Assembly: GCF_020400725.1 (NCBI RefSeq)
Contig: NZ_JAINVG010000019.1
Coordinates: forward strand, 37,573-101,572
Length of the DNA stretch: 64,000 nucleotides
Reading direction: 5' to 3'
DNA from: Streptomyces sp. NK15101
Lineage (GTDB): Bacteria > Actinomycetota > Actinomycetes > Streptomycetales > Streptomycetaceae
A program made the translations under genes and the position numbers. Below are positions 32,757-47,214 of the stretch, one piece after another. The number at the start of each line of letters is the position of its first letter. Positions within the stretch are counted from its first letter, which is position 1. The notes beneath the pieces were generated by a model. It worked only from the letters and a program-made list of their open reading frames with translations. It was not told the DNA's origin and searched no databases.

Positions 32757-35009
32757 TTGCGTACTGCTTTGTCGCGCCGTGTCTCGATGTCGGTGGGGGT
32801 CGTCCTGGCGGTGGTCGCCAGCACCCCGTTCCTCGGACCGGCGGCCACGGCCGCTCCCACGCCGACGGCCGCGGTGGCACCGGCCGCCGAGACCGCCACC
32901 GCGCCGATCCAGGTGCCGTTCCTGGCATCGGGCGGAGACGTGCTCGGTGCCGGGAAGACCGGGTTCCTCACCCGTGACGCGGACGGTGTCGAGCGTTGGA
33001 CGCGGTACTCGGACGGGGTCTCGAAGGTCGTCGGTGGAGACGGTTACGGCGTCCTCGGCTCGGCCTCGGACATCGTGGTGACGACCAAGGCCCGGCTCCA
33101 GCGGTACGGCATCGAGTCGGCGACGGCGTACGACATGGAGACCGGCGCGGCTCCCGTCACGTTCGGAGGGTTCGAGGGATACGTCAGGGGCGGGGTGGGC
33201 GCCGCCCTCTTCGACGAGGACACGGACAACAACATCCGGCTCGTCACCAAGGACGGGAGCCGCGACATCGCGGGGCTGGAGAACCCGGTCCCCTGGTTCT
33301 CCGTCTCCGACAGCCTGCCGGACACCGCCCTCGTCCTCCACCCCGGCAACGAGACGACCGGCAGGAGCCTGCTGGTCGTCGATCTCGTCGGCGCCCGCGT
33401 CAGCGAGAAGTACCCCGAGAGCGCCGGCGTCACCATGACGGGAGCCTCGCTCACGAAGGACCGCGTCGTGTGGGTGGAGAAGGCGAAGGCGGACGGGAAG
33501 ACCGTCCTCGCCACGGCCGGGCGAGGCTCGACCGACGTGACGCGGGTGCCCCTGCCTTACGACCACATCACGCCGGTCGACGGCGGTCTGATGGGCGACT
33601 GGCTCGTGGCCTCGGGCGACCCCGAGACCGGGGGCGGGGCCGCGGGCGGCCTCAGCGCCTACCCCCTCGCGGACGGGACCCCGGTCGAGCTCCTCGACTA
33701 CGCCGAGGACATCCAGAAGTCGGCTGACGGCACGCTGCTGGTCCTCGGGACCACCGCCGACCGGGGGCCCGGCGTCTACCGGATCGCGGTCGGCGCGGAC
33801 GGGAAGCCGGCCGCCGAGCTGATCGCCTCCACCGGCGAGCCGCCCGCGCCCACCACCCCGATCAGCTTCACGAGCGCGGCCGTACCGGCCGCCCTCGACC
33901 TCGACGGTGTCGCGAAGACCCGTCTGAGCTGGAAGTTCTCCACCACCAAGGCCGATCTCACCATCGAGTTCAAGCACCGGGCCTCCGGGAGGCTCTTCAG
34001 GACGGCCGTCCGTCCCCGGGCGACGGGCACGGGCGTCTACCCCGACGGTTCGCTCGGCATCGACTGGGCCGGGGAGACGGGGTGGGACGGCAATTTCGTG
34101 ATGGCCGCCCGCAACGGCGCGTACGACTGGAAGGTGACGGCCAGGCCCTGGAACGGGATGCCGTCCGTGACGGCCACCGGCAGCTTCGAGGTGAAGCGTT
34201 CGCCGCAGCTGCACGACGACAGCGACAACGGTTCGCCGGACGTGTTCGCACGTCGGACCACCGGTGACCTCGACGCCTTCGACACGCGCTGGGACGACGC
34301 CACGGGACGGCTCGTCACCGGCTACAAGTACACATCGGCGGTCTGGGGTGGCGACTGGAACACCTACGACCGCATCGAGTCCGCGGGTGACATCGCCGGT
34401 ACCCAGGTCTTCGACACCGTCGCCCGTGACAAGTCCGGTGTCCTCTGGCTGCACCAGGGGGACCACGTGTCGACGCAGCACTCGCCCACGCGGATCGGCT
34501 GGGGCTGGGGGATCTACAACCAGCTGGCCGGCGGCAGCGATCTGACCGGCGACGGCAGGGCGGACCTGGTCGCGGTGGACAAGGCGGGAGGCCTCTACCT
34601 CTACAAGGGGACGGGGTCGGCGTCGGCGCCGTTCGCCCCCCGGGTGAAGACCGGCTGGGGCTGGGAGACCTACAACCAGATCACGGCCGTGGGCAACGTG
34701 GCCGGCGGTCCCGCGGGAGACCTGGTCGCGCGGGACAAGGCGGGCGTGCTCTGGCTGCACCTCGGCAAGGGGGACGGCACGTACGCCTCCCGCGTCAAGA
34801 TCGGCGCCGGCTGGAACGAGTACACCGACCTGGTCGGCATCGGTGACGCGAACAAGGACGGGCGCCCCGACCTCTACGTCCGTGCGGCCGGGACGAACAA
34901 GGCGTACTTCTACGCCGGTACGGGCAACTGGCGGGCGCCCTTCGCGCCGCGCGCGGCCACTCAGGTCGGGGTCGCTCCGGCCGGGACGACGTACAACCAG
35001 GTCTTCTGA
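32757..35009 (+). CDS. Secreted FG-GAP/VCBS repeat protein
   Basis: A 750-aa exported protein with a signal peptide (LRTALSRRVSMSVGVVLAVVAS...PAATAAP). The central part is beta-rich with no recognised domain. The last 250 residues carry FG-GAP-like repeats with calcium-loop patterns such as DNGSPDVFAR, GDGRADLVAVDK, GPAGDLVARDK and NKDGRPDLYVR, alternating with GWGWGIYNQL and GWGWETYNQI. The TTG at 32757 has GGGGAGGAA (32742-32750). An upstream ATG at 32733 is less likely. A decayed relative lies at 60728-61282. It is probably an extracellular beta-propeller of unknown ligand. Confidence 0.88.
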   Translation: MRTALSRRVSMSVGVVLAVVASTPFLGPAATAAPTPTAAVAPAAETATAPIQVPFLASGGDVLGAGKTGFLTRDADGVERWTRYSDGVSKVVGGDGYGVLGSASDIVVTTKARLQRYGIESATAYDMETGAAPVTFGGFEGYVRGGVGAALFDEDTDNNIRLVTKDGSRDIAGLENPVPWFSVSDSLPDTALVLHPGNETTGRSLLVVDLVGARVSEKYPESAGVTMTGASLTKDRVVWVEKAKADGKTVLATAGRGSTDVTRVPLPYDHITPVDGGLMGDWLVASGDPETGGGAAGGLSAYPLADGTPVELLDYAEDIQKSADGTLLVLGTTADRGPGVYRIAVGADGKPAAELIASTGEPPAPTTPISFTSAAVPAALDLDGVAKTRLSWKFSTTKADLTIEFKHRASGRLFRTAVRPRATGTGVYPDGSLGIDWAGETGWDGNFVMAARNGAYDWKVTARPWNGMPSVTATGSFEVKRSPQLHDDSDNGSPDVFARRTTGDLDAFDTRWDDATGRLVTGYKYTSAVWGGDWNTYDRIESAGDIAGTQVFDTVARDKSGVLWLHQGDHVSTQHSPTRIGWGWGIYNQLAGGSDLTGDGRADLVAVDKAGGLYLYKGTGSASAPFAPRVKTGWGWETYNQITAVGNVAGGPAGDLVARDKAGVLWLHLGKGDGTYASRVKIGAGWNEYTDLVGIGDANKDGRPDLYVRAAGTNKAYFYAGTGNWRAPFAPRAATQVGVAPAGTTYNQVF

Positions 35010-35076
35010 CCCGTCCGGCCGACGGGCCCGGGGCGTACGGGCGGCCCCGGGCCCGTCGGCCTGCCAGACTCCCCCC

Positions 35077-35661
35077 ATGAGGCTTTTCGCCGCCGTCGTG
35101 CCCCCGCCGGAGCAGCTGGACGAGCTCGGAAGCGTCGTCGACCGGCTGCGCCGGCTGCCCGGCGCGGACGGGCTCCGCTGGACCTCGCGGCCCGGCTGGC
35201 ATCTCACCCTCGCCTTCATGGGCGAGGTCGACGAGGAGCTGCTGCCCGAGCTGCGGACGCGGCTCGAACGGGCCGCGCACCGGACGCCGTCGTTCCCGCT
35301 GCGGCTGCACGGCGGCGGGCACTTCGGGCGGCGCACCCTGTGGGCCGGGGTCGCCGGGGACCTGGACGCGCTGCGGCTCCTCGCCGAGCGGTCCGACGCC
35401 GCCGCGCGCCGGGCCGGGGTCGCGATGGACGAGCACCGGCGCTACCACGGGCACCTGACCCTCGGGCGGGCCCGGGGGCTGGGCGCGGGGCTCGGTTCCT
35501 TCGTGGAGGAGCTCGGCTCCTTCGAGGGCGGGCGGTGGTCCGTGACGGAGCTCGTGCTCGTGCGGTCGTACCTGCCGGGGGGCGGGGTGCCGGGGGAGCA
35601 GCCCCGGTACGAGGTCGTGGGTTCCTGGCCCCTTGAGGGGCGCGAGGAGCGCTCGGGTTAA
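35077..35661 (+). CDS. thpR: RNA 2',3'-cyclic phosphodiesterase (ThpR/LigT-type)
   Basis: A 194-aa 2H phosphoesterase. Both catalytic HxTx motifs are present: WHLTLAFMGEV near residue 44 and YHGHLTLGRARGL near 125. The N-terminus RLFAAVVPPPEQ is typical. The enzyme opens cyclic phosphate ends of RNA or ligates tRNA halves in vitro. Its physiological role is unclear. A 29-codon membrane ORF follows 9 bp downstream. Confidence 0.92.
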   Translation: MRLFAAVVPPPEQLDELGSVVDRLRRLPGADGLRWTSRPGWHLTLAFMGEVDEELLPELRTRLERAAHRTPSFPLRLHGGGHFGRRTLWAGVAGDLDALRLLAERSDAAARRAGVAMDEHRRYHGHLTLGRARGLGAGLGSFVEELGSFEGGRWSVTELVLVRSYLPGGGVPGEQPRYEVVGSWPLEGREERSG

Positions 35662-35670
35662 CCTCGTCGG

Positions 35671-35760
35671 GTGGACCCGAAGACCCGTAACCGGATCATG
35701 GCCGGTGTGCTCGTACTGATGTTCGCGATCGTCGCGGTGGCGTCGCTGCTCGGCCGGTAG
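35671..35760 (+). CDS. 29-aa single-helix membrane microprotein
   Basis: A GTG-started ORF of 30 codons immediately after thpR. It encodes a basic N-terminus (VDPKTRNRI) followed by one membrane helix MAGVLVLMFAIVAVASLLG and a final Arg. Positive residues before a clean 19-residue hydrophobic stretch, and the close placement after thpR, argue that it is real. The ribosome-binding site would lie in the thpR stop region and is weak. Confidence 0.6.
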   Translation: MDPKTRNRIMAGVLVLMFAIVAVASLLGR

Positions 35761-35837
35761 CCCCTGGTGACCGGGCCCTGCCACGCCGTGGGAAGGGCCT
35801 TGCTTCGAGTGCGCTCGAAGCAGTTGGCTTGGCGACC

Positions 35838-36827
35838 ATGGAGTACACGCAGCTCGGACGCACCGGACTCAAGGTCAGCCGACTCGTCCTCGGGACGATG
35901 AACTTCGGACCGCAGACGGACGAAGCCACCAGTCACGCCATCATGGACACCGCCCTCGACGCGGGACTCAACTTCTTCGACACCGCCAACGTGTATGGGT
36001 GGGGTGAGAACAAGGGCCGTACGGAGGAGATCATCGGCTCCTGGTTCGCCAAGGGCGACGGCCGCCGTGACAAGACCGTCCTCGCCACCAAGGTCTACGG
36101 GAACATGGGCCCCGACGGCGAGGCCTGGCCCAACCACGACAAGCTCTCGGCGCTCAACATCCGCAGGGCCGTGGAGGCCAGCCTCAAGCGGCTCGGCACG
36201 GACTACATCGACGTGTACCAGTTCCACCACGTCGACCGCGCGACTCCCTTCGAGGAGATCTGGCAGGCCGTCGACGTCCTCATCCAGCAGGGCAAGGTGC
36301 TGTACGCGGGCTCCTCGAACTTCCCCGGGTACAAGATCGCCCAGGCCAACGAGACGGCCGCCCGGCGGGGCTCGGTCGGGCTCGTCAGCGAGCAGTGCCT
36401 CTACAACCTCTTCGAGCGGCGCGCCGAGATGGAGGTGATCCCGGCCGCGCAGGAGTACGGCCTCGGGGTCATCCCCTGGTCGCCGCTGCACGGCGGTCTG
36501 CTCGGCGGCGTCCTGAAGAAGGAGACCGAGGGCAAGCGGCGCACGGAGGGGCGCGCGGCGGCCACGCTGGCCGACCCGGCGGTGCGGGCGCAGCTCCAGG
36601 CGTACGAGGACCTGCTGGACAAGCACGGCCTGCAGCCCGGCGAGACGGCTCTGGCGTGGCTGCTCACCCGGCCCGGTGTGACCGGCCCGATCGTCGGTCC
36701 CCGCACTCCGGAGCAGCTGGCGGGCGCGCTGGCCGCCCTGGAGCTGGAGCTGAGCGAGGAGGTGCTGGCCGGGCTCGACGAGATCTTCCCCGGGCCGGGG
36801 CCGTCCCCGGAGGCCTTCGCCTGGTGA
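35838..36827 (+). CDS. Aldo/keto reductase
   Basis: A 329-aa NADPH-dependent oxidoreductase with a TIM-barrel fold. The catalytic tetrad is visible: Asp and Tyr in FFDTANVYGWGEN near residues 47-58, Lys in VLATKVYGNMG near 84, and His in DVYQFHHVDRATP near 127. The cofactor segment PWSPLHGGLLGG and LTRPGVTGPIVGPRTPEQL are also typical. The substrate is unknown. The ATG at 35838 gives MEYTQLGRTGLKVSRLVLGTM, and MAT in front adds three residues. It is convergent with the downstream MarR gene. Confidence 0.93.
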   Translation: MEYTQLGRTGLKVSRLVLGTMNFGPQTDEATSHAIMDTALDAGLNFFDTANVYGWGENKGRTEEIIGSWFAKGDGRRDKTVLATKVYGNMGPDGEAWPNHDKLSALNIRRAVEASLKRLGTDYIDVYQFHHVDRATPFEEIWQAVDVLIQQGKVLYAGSSNFPGYKIAQANETAARRGSVGLVSEQCLYNLFERRAEMEVIPAAQEYGLGVIPWSPLHGGLLGGVLKKETEGKRRTEGRAAATLADPAVRAQLQAYEDLLDKHGLQPGETALAWLLTRPGVTGPIVGPRTPEQLAGALAALELELSEEVLAGLDEIFPGPGPSPEAFAW

Positions 36828-36904
36828 CCCCTGCCTGAGGGATCGCCTGTCACTGGGGGTGACCCGTTCCTGCGGGGCCCTGTTCCTGCGGAGCCCCTTT
36901 CCCG

Positions 36905-36927
36905 AGGGGCCCCGCCCCTAAGGGGCC
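36905..36927. terminator. GGGGC/GCCCC hairpin at convergent gene ends
   Basis: AGGGGCCCCGCCCCTAAGGGG contains alternative GGGGC/GCCCC stems. It spans the end of the marR gene and the gap after the aldo/keto reductase gene. It is preceded by two copies of GTTCCTGCGGNGCCCC. Confidence 0.35.
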
Positions 36928-37388
36928 CCCAGCCAGCTCGTGGCGTCCAGGCGGAACGCCGTCTCGGCGGGGACGACGTTCCGCAGGGCCGCCTCCATGT
37001 CCCGGACGCGGTCCCCGCCGAGGGCGGCGATCCATTCCGCCCGCAGGTCGTCGAAGATCGCGGCGGAGCGGGCGAGGGCGTCGTACCCGTGCGGGGTGAG
37101 CCGGACGAGTTTGCGGCGGGCGTCGGCGGGGTCGTCGGCGCGCTCGGCGTAGCCGGCGGCGAGCAGGCGGTCGACGGTCTTGCCGGCGGCCTGCTTGGAG
37201 ACGCCGAGGCGCCGTCCGATGTCGCTGGCGGTGGCGCCGTGGACCCCGATGGCCTGCATGGCGAAGCCGTGGGCGGGGCGCATGTCGGGGTGGCCCTCGT
37301 CGGCGAGGCGGGCGTGCAGCCGGTCGATGAGGGTGCGGAAGCCGCCGAAGAGGAGCAGGGGCAGCTCGTAGCCGGGGGTGTCGGGCAC
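36918..37388 (-). CDS. MarR family transcriptional regulator
   Basis: A 156-aa winged-helix regulator. The recognition region is ATASDIGRRLGVSKQAAGKTVDRLLAAGYAERADDPADARRKLVRLT at about residues 55-100, with the wing PADARRK. The C-terminal helix pair mediates dimerisation. I chose the GTG at 37388. An upstream in-frame ATG at 37445 would fall inside the palindromic operator candidate at 37432-37447. It is divergent from an AhpD-like gene, which is the likely target. Confidence 0.88.
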   Translation of the reverse strand: MPDTPGYELPLLLFGGFRTLIDRLHARLADEGHPDMRPAHGFAMQAIGVHGATASDIGRRLGVSKQAAGKTVDRLLAAGYAERADDPADARRKLVRLTPHGYDALARSAAIFDDLRAEWIAALGGDRVRDMEAALRNVVPAETAFRLDATSWLGAP

Positions 37389-37431
37389 CCCCTTGCGCGA
37401 ATCGACAACCTGGTTTACGTTTTCTCCAACG

Positions 37432-37447
37432 ACATGGTCAACCATGT
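37432..37447. promoter_or_regulatory. Palindromic operator candidate ACATGGT-CA-ACCATGT
   Basis: A perfect 7-bp dyad lies between the divergent marR and AhpD-like genes. A second related element, GACAACCTGGTTTA (37404-37417), is a 12-of-14 inverted match to TCAACCATGTTGTC (37438-37451). The two could bind a pair of MarR dimers. Confidence 0.6.
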
Positions 37448-37475
37448 TGTCCATTCTAGATCCGGGGGAACCGAG

Positions 37476-37895
37476 TTGTCCGCACCCGTCGACATGTCCG
37501 CCCGCACCGCCGCCGCCGTCGCCCTCCTCAAGGAGTCCCCGGAGACCCTCGACGGCTTCCTCAGGCTCGGCGCGGTCTTCGAGTCCACCACCCTCGACCC
37601 GCACTCCCGCGAGACCGTCATCCTGACCGTCGCCGAGCGCAACCAGTGCCACCTCTGCGTCGACATGCACGAGGCGAAGATGGCCGCCCTCGGGCCGGCC
37701 CCCGACGCCGAACGCCTCGCCGCCGTCAGGACGTTCACCCTCCGGGTCCTCGCCTCCTCCGGCGCGGTGAGCGGCGAGGACCTCGCCGCCTTCGAGAAGG
37801 CCGGCTACACCCGCCGCAACGCCCTGGAGGTCGTCCTCGGCATCGGCACGTACACGGTGTCGACCTTCGCCAACCGCCTCACACGAGCCGCCTGA
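37476..37895 (+). CDS. Carboxymuconolactone decarboxylase/AhpD-family protein
   Basis: A 139-aa all-helical protein. The redox core ERNQCHLCVDMHEAKM near residues 51-66 contains the CxxCxxxH motif of AhpD-type alkylhydroperoxidases. VVLGIGTYTVSTFANRL near the C-terminus is the usual helix. It probably reduces hydroperoxides or keeps a thiol partner reduced. The start is TTG at 37476, after GGGGGAA. Regulation by the divergent MarR would fit an oxidant-sensing switch, but no sensor cysteine is obvious in that regulator. Confidence 0.9.
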   Translation: MSAPVDMSARTAAAVALLKESPETLDGFLRLGAVFESTTLDPHSRETVILTVAERNQCHLCVDMHEAKMAALGPAPDAERLAAVRTFTLRVLASSGAVSGEDLAAFEKAGYTRRNALEVVLGIGTYTVSTFANRLTRAA

Positions 37896-37899
37896 GCCG

Positions 37900-38580
37900 T
37901 CAGGAGCCGTACGGGCCGCCCAGGCCCCACGCCTGGTGCATCGCCTCGGCGAAGGCCGCGGCCAGCTTGCGCTCGCCGCTCGGGCCGGGGTGGGTGCCGT
38001 CGTACGTGTCGGTCCCCAGGTCGTACGACTCCGGGGCCGTCGCGAGCAGCAGCGGCGAGGCGGCCGTGTCCAGGTCGGCGACCGCCTTCGCCAGGAGCTC
38101 GTTGAAGCGGGCGCACTCGGCGGCGAACGGCGCGTCGTACCCGGCGCGGACGTTCGGGATGACCGGCAGGAGCGCGGCCCGGACGTGCGGGTTCGCCGCC
38201 CGCGCGGCCGCCACGAACGCCCGGACGTTCTCCTCCGTCTGGTCGCTGTTCGTGTAGAAGCCCAGGTCGATCAGACCGAGGGAGATCAGCAGCACGTCCG
38301 CCCCCGTGGCCGCGACCGTCTCGCCGATCACGGGGGCCATGTGCAGCCAGCCCTCGCCCCAGCCCGCCAGATGGCGCCGGGCGGCCGCGGGGAACGCGGG
38401 GTCGGGGTACGCCTCCGACGACGGGGCGTCGGCGGCGGGGTCGTACAGGCCGGAGCGCGGACCGACGATCTCGTACCCGCCCGGGAGCTTCGCCTCCAGG
38501 TGCTCCCACATGCGGTAACGCCAGGTCCAGTCGCCGGCGCGTCCGATGGTCATGCTGTCGCCGACGAACAGAAAACGCAT
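37900..38580 (-). CDS. SGNH/GDSL hydrolase
   Basis: A 226-aa esterase-like protein without a signal peptide. Block I is RFLFVGDSMTIGRAGDWTWRYRMWEHL with the nucleophile Ser in GDS. Block III is LISLGLIDLG (the usual Asn of GxND is replaced by Asp in a different spacing). Block V is DTYDGTHPGPSGERKLA with the catalytic Asp and His. The substrate is unknown. The gene ends 4 bp after the AhpD-like gene on the opposite strand. Confidence 0.88.
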   Translation of the reverse strand: MRFLFVGDSMTIGRAGDWTWRYRMWEHLEAKLPGGYEIVGPRSGLYDPAADAPSSEAYPDPAFPAAARRHLAGWGEGWLHMAPVIGETVAATGADVLLISLGLIDLGFYTNSDQTEENVRAFVAAARAANPHVRAALLPVIPNVRAGYDAPFAAECARFNELLAKAVADLDTAASPLLLATAPESYDLGTDTYDGTHPGPSGERKLAAAFAEAMHQAWGLGGPYGS

Positions 38581-38619
38581 GGTCGTATCATCGCGGACCG
38601 CGTCCTGGGCCTGCGACGT

Positions 38620-38644
38620 GATCCGGGACACGGGATCCCGGATC
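38620..38644 (-). terminator. 9-bp perfect stem between hydrolase genes
   Basis: GATCCGGGA (38620-38628) pairs with TCCCGGATC (38636-38644) across a 7-nt loop. It lies in the 71 bp between the alpha/beta hydrolase stop and the SGNH gene start, so the two genes may be separate transcripts. Confidence 0.45.
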
Positions 38645-38651
38645 CAGCCGC

Positions 38652-39497
38652 CTACCCCAGGAACCCGTCCACGGTCCCCGCCACCCACTCCGCGTCGTCG
38701 TGCCACGGGAAGTGCCCCGCTCCCGCCAGGACCGCGAGCTCCGCCTTCGGGAAAAGCGCCGCGTACGCCGTGGCCGTCGGCACCGGCGTGTTCGCGTCGC
38801 CCTCCCCGGCCACGACCAGCACCGGCCGCCCGAACTCCGCGAACACCGCGCGCGTGGCCTCCGGTTCGAAGGCGCCCTCGCTCGCGTAGACCCCCGCGGC
38901 CTCCCCGTTCCGCCGCAGGTGGCTCTCGGCGTGCCGCTCCCGTGCCGCCTCGTCCCAGGTCCCGTGGAAGAACGGCGCCACCGCCCGGAAGGTCTCCGCG
39001 GAACCGCGCCCCGCCGCCGACTCCTCCAGGGCCGCGTACGCCGCACCGAACCACGGCTCCTCCTCGCGCCACGCCTGCCGCGCCGCCGCGAGCCGCTCCT
39101 CTCCGCTCGTCTCCAGTCCGACCGCCGCAGTGCCCGGCGCGAGGAGGACGAGCCGGGCCACCCGGTCCGGGTGGCGGGCCGTGTACAGCGCGGCCAGGTT
39201 CGCGCCCGCCGAGTGCCCGAGGAGGTCGATCGTGTCGAGCCCGAGGTGCACGCGCAGCGCCTCGACGTCCTCGACCTGCCGGTCGCAGCGGTACGAGGCC
39301 GGGTCATCCGGCACCGCGGAGGCGCCGGTGCCCCGCAGGTCGAGACGGACCGGGGTGCGGCGGGCGTCGGGCCCGCCGATGCCGCCCAGATAGGCGGAGT
39401 CCTGCATGGGGCCGCCGGGCAGGCAGAGCAGCGGGGCGCCGGAACCGGACGCGTGGTACGCGAGCGGGGTCCCGTCGGGAGCGGAGAAGGTGGGCAT
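38652..39497 (-). CDS. Alpha/beta hydrolase
   Basis: A 281-aa hydrolase. The oxyanion loop is LLCLPGGPMQDSAYLG near residue 25. The nucleophile elbow is LLGHSAGANLAALYTARHPDRV near 95-115. The acid lies in GEGDANTPV near 230 and the catalytic His in VLAGAGHFPWHDD near 260. The pattern resembles proline iminopeptidase-like and haloalkane-type members, and specificity is open. An alternative ATG at 39509 adds four residues. It is divergent from the secreted WD40-like gene. Confidence 0.9.
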   Translation of the reverse strand: MPTFSAPDGTPLAYHASGSGAPLLCLPGGPMQDSAYLGGIGGPDARRTPVRLDLRGTGASAVPDDPASYRCDRQVEDVEALRVHLGLDTIDLLGHSAGANLAALYTARHPDRVARLVLLAPGTAAVGLETSGEERLAAARQAWREEEPWFGAAYAALEESAAGRGSAETFRAVAPFFHGTWDEAARERHAESHLRRNGEAAGVYASEGAFEPEATRAVFAEFGRPVLVVAGEGDANTPVPTATAYAALFPKAELAVLAGAGHFPWHDDAEWVAGTVDGFLG

Positions 39498-39568
39498 GGC
39501 CGCGACCATGGCAGGGGCCCCGGTGCTGGTCAACCGGGTTTCCGTTCGGTCGTGGCAGGCTTGATCCC

Positions 39569-40567
39569 ATGCGATCTGCTCTGTGCGCCCTCGGCGCGGC
39601 CGCCGCCCTCGCACTGCTCCCGGCCGGCCATGCCCGTGCCCAAGGGCAGGAACCCGACCGGGACTTCACGATCGAGGACGCCCGGATCACCGAGTCCAGC
39701 GGCCTCGCCGCGAGCCGGGCCCACCCCGGGATCTACTGGACGCACAACGACCAGGACGCGCCCCTGATCTACGGCATCGACTCCCGCACGGGAAAGACCG
39801 TCGCCACCCTCACCATGGCCGGCGTCGGCACCCCCCGCGACATGGAGGCGATCGCCGTCGGCCCGGACGGCGACATCTACGTCGGCGACATCGGCGACAA
39901 CCTCGACGGCTCCTGGGACCACGTCTGGATCTACCGCTTCCCCGAGCCGGAGACCCTGCGGGACCAGACCGTCCGGGCGAAGCAGTACGTGGTGAAGTAC
40001 GCCGACGGGGCCCGCAACGCCGAGGCCCTGATGGTCCATCCGAAGACCGGCCGGGTCTACATCGCGAGCAAGAACGAGGACGGCGGCGGCCTGTACGCGG
40101 GCCCCGAGCGGCTCTCCTCGTCCGGCACGAACGTCTTCCGGCGCGTCGGCGAGGTGCCCTGGGTGACGGACGGCGCCTTCTCCCCGGACGGCGACCGGCT
40201 CGTCCTGCGCGGCTACTTCACGGCCAAGGAGTACGCCTGGAAGGACGGCCGCCTCGGCGACGGGGGCACGGCGGTCGGGGCCCCCTTCCAGGGCCAGGCC
40301 GAGTCGGTGACGTACACCCCGGACGGCTCGGCCTTCATGTTCGGCTCGGAGGGGAGGAACAGCCGGGTGGTGCGCGTCGAGCGGACGGGGTCGTCCGGAC
40401 CCTCGGGCGGCCCCTCGGACCCGCCCGCCTCGCGGACGCCGGGAGCGCCGAAGTCCCCGACGGCGCAGGGCGAGGGCGGCCAGGGGAGCGCCACCACCGG
40501 CTTCCTCGTCCTCGCCGGGGCCACCGTCCTCGTCCTCGGCGTCAAGCGCCTCCTGCGGAAGGGGTAG
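39569..40567 (+). CDS. Secreted beta-propeller-like protein with C-terminal anchor
   Basis: A 332-aa exported protein. The signal peptide (CALGAAAALALLPAGHARA) ends at about residue 24. A beta-propeller-like domain follows: ITESSGLAASRAHPGIYWTHNDQDAP, IAVGPDGDIYVGDIGDN, NAEALMVHPKTGRVYIASK, FSPDGDRLVLR, VTYTPDGSAFMFGSEG. After a Ser/Pro/Gly linker the C-terminus has a helix TTGFLVLAGATVLVLGV and a basic tail KRLLRKG, consistent with membrane or wall anchoring. No LPxTG is present. The function is not known. Confidence 0.82.
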   Translation: MRSALCALGAAAALALLPAGHARAQGQEPDRDFTIEDARITESSGLAASRAHPGIYWTHNDQDAPLIYGIDSRTGKTVATLTMAGVGTPRDMEAIAVGPDGDIYVGDIGDNLDGSWDHVWIYRFPEPETLRDQTVRAKQYVVKYADGARNAEALMVHPKTGRVYIASKNEDGGGLYAGPERLSSSGTNVFRRVGEVPWVTDGAFSPDGDRLVLRGYFTAKEYAWKDGRLGDGGTAVGAPFQGQAESVTYTPDGSAFMFGSEGRNSRVVRVERTGSSGPSGGPSDPPASRTPGAPKSPTAQGEGGQGSATTGFLVLAGATVLVLGVKRLLRKG

Positions 40568-40578
40568 CCGGGAACGCC

Positions 40579-40618
40579 GGAGGGCCCGGCGTCGGTCGTG
40601 TCCGATGCCGGGCCCTCC
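40579..40618. terminator. Strong bidirectional terminator
   Basis: A 17-bp stem with one G-U pair: GGAGGGCCCGGCGTCGG (40579-40595), loop TCGTGT, CCGATGCCGGGCCCTCC (40602-40618). It lies between the convergent propeller gene and serC and should terminate both. Confidence 0.85.
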
Positions 40619-40631
40619 GCGCGACCAGGGG

Positions 40632-46172
<5,541 letters not shown>

Positions 46173-46176
<4 letters not shown>

Positions 46177-47048
46177 GGGCGCGGAGACCGGCCGTCCCCA
46201 CTGACGATCTCCCGGGCCATCGCCACCAGTGCCTCCGTCGCCGGGTGCGGGAAGGCGTCCCGCCAGGCGAGGAGCACCGGGAGCGGGGGCGCGTCGGGGA
46301 GCGGGCGGTAGACGACGCCCGGGTGGGGGTGGAGGGCCGCCGTGGAGGCGGAGGAGACGCCGATGCCCCGGCCGGCGGCGATCGCCGTGAGCCAGTCGTC
46401 GGTGTTGGCGACGGTGAGGGTGGCGGTCGGGCGGGCGGTGGGGGGCCAGAGCGCGAGGGTGGTCGCGCCCGAGACGGTGTTGAGGACGACCGTCTCGCCC
46501 GCGAGGTCGTCGAGGGCGAGCCGGGGGCGGTCCGCGAGCGGGCTGTCGGAGGGCAGCGCGGCCACCCGCTCCTCGGTCGTGAGTTCCGCCGTGACCAGGC
46601 CGGGTGCCTCCACGGACCCGCGCAGCAGCGCCGCGTCCACCTCGCCGCGGGCGAGGCCGGCGGTGCGGTCGTCGATGCGCAGGAGTTCCAGCGGGGTCTC
46701 GGGGTGGGCGCGCTGCCAGCGCCGGAGCAGGGGAGTGGTGTACGGGCCGAAGGCCGACCAGGCGTGCCCCAGGCGCAGCGGGCGGTGGCGCAGCCGCGCG
46801 GGGTCGACGGCGGCTTCGAAGGCGGCGAGGGCGGCGGCCGCCCGGTCCTGGAACGCGCGGCCCTCGGCGGTGAGCGCGAGGTGGTGCGTGGAGCGGTCGA
46901 CGAGCCGGGCGCCGAGGTGCCGCTCCAGGGCGGCGAGCGTGCGGGAGACGGCGGGCTGGGTGAGGTGGAGCCGGGCGGCCGCCCTGGTGAGGCTGGATTC
47001 CTCGGCGACGGCGAGGAAGCAGCGGAGATGGCGCAGCTCGATGCTCAT
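46173..47048 (-). CDS. LysR family transcriptional regulator
   Basis: A 291-aa regulator. The winged helix-turn-helix is at residues 3-62 (IELRHLRCFLAVAEESSLTRAAARLHLTQPAVSRTLAALERHLGARLVDR). The effector domain follows with LRLGHAWSAFGPYTTPLL and a second lobe RIDDRTAGLARGEVDAALLRG. It is divergent from the EamA exporter gene with 166 bp between starts, the usual LysR target layout. It overlaps DUF1877 downstream by 4 bp. Confidence 0.94.
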
Positions 47049-47214
47049 GCGTCCGGAGCATAACCGCAGCGCAATCGGCATTTCCGGTGCGGCGCGGGGG
47101 CTCGTAGCGTGGGAGGGGAATTCCGGGTGTGGACCGGACGGGGGTGCAATATTCTGGACTGGGGGTTCAGTTCAGTGGACTAGCGCGTGGGTCGCGCGGG
47201 TGAAGGAGTCGTCG

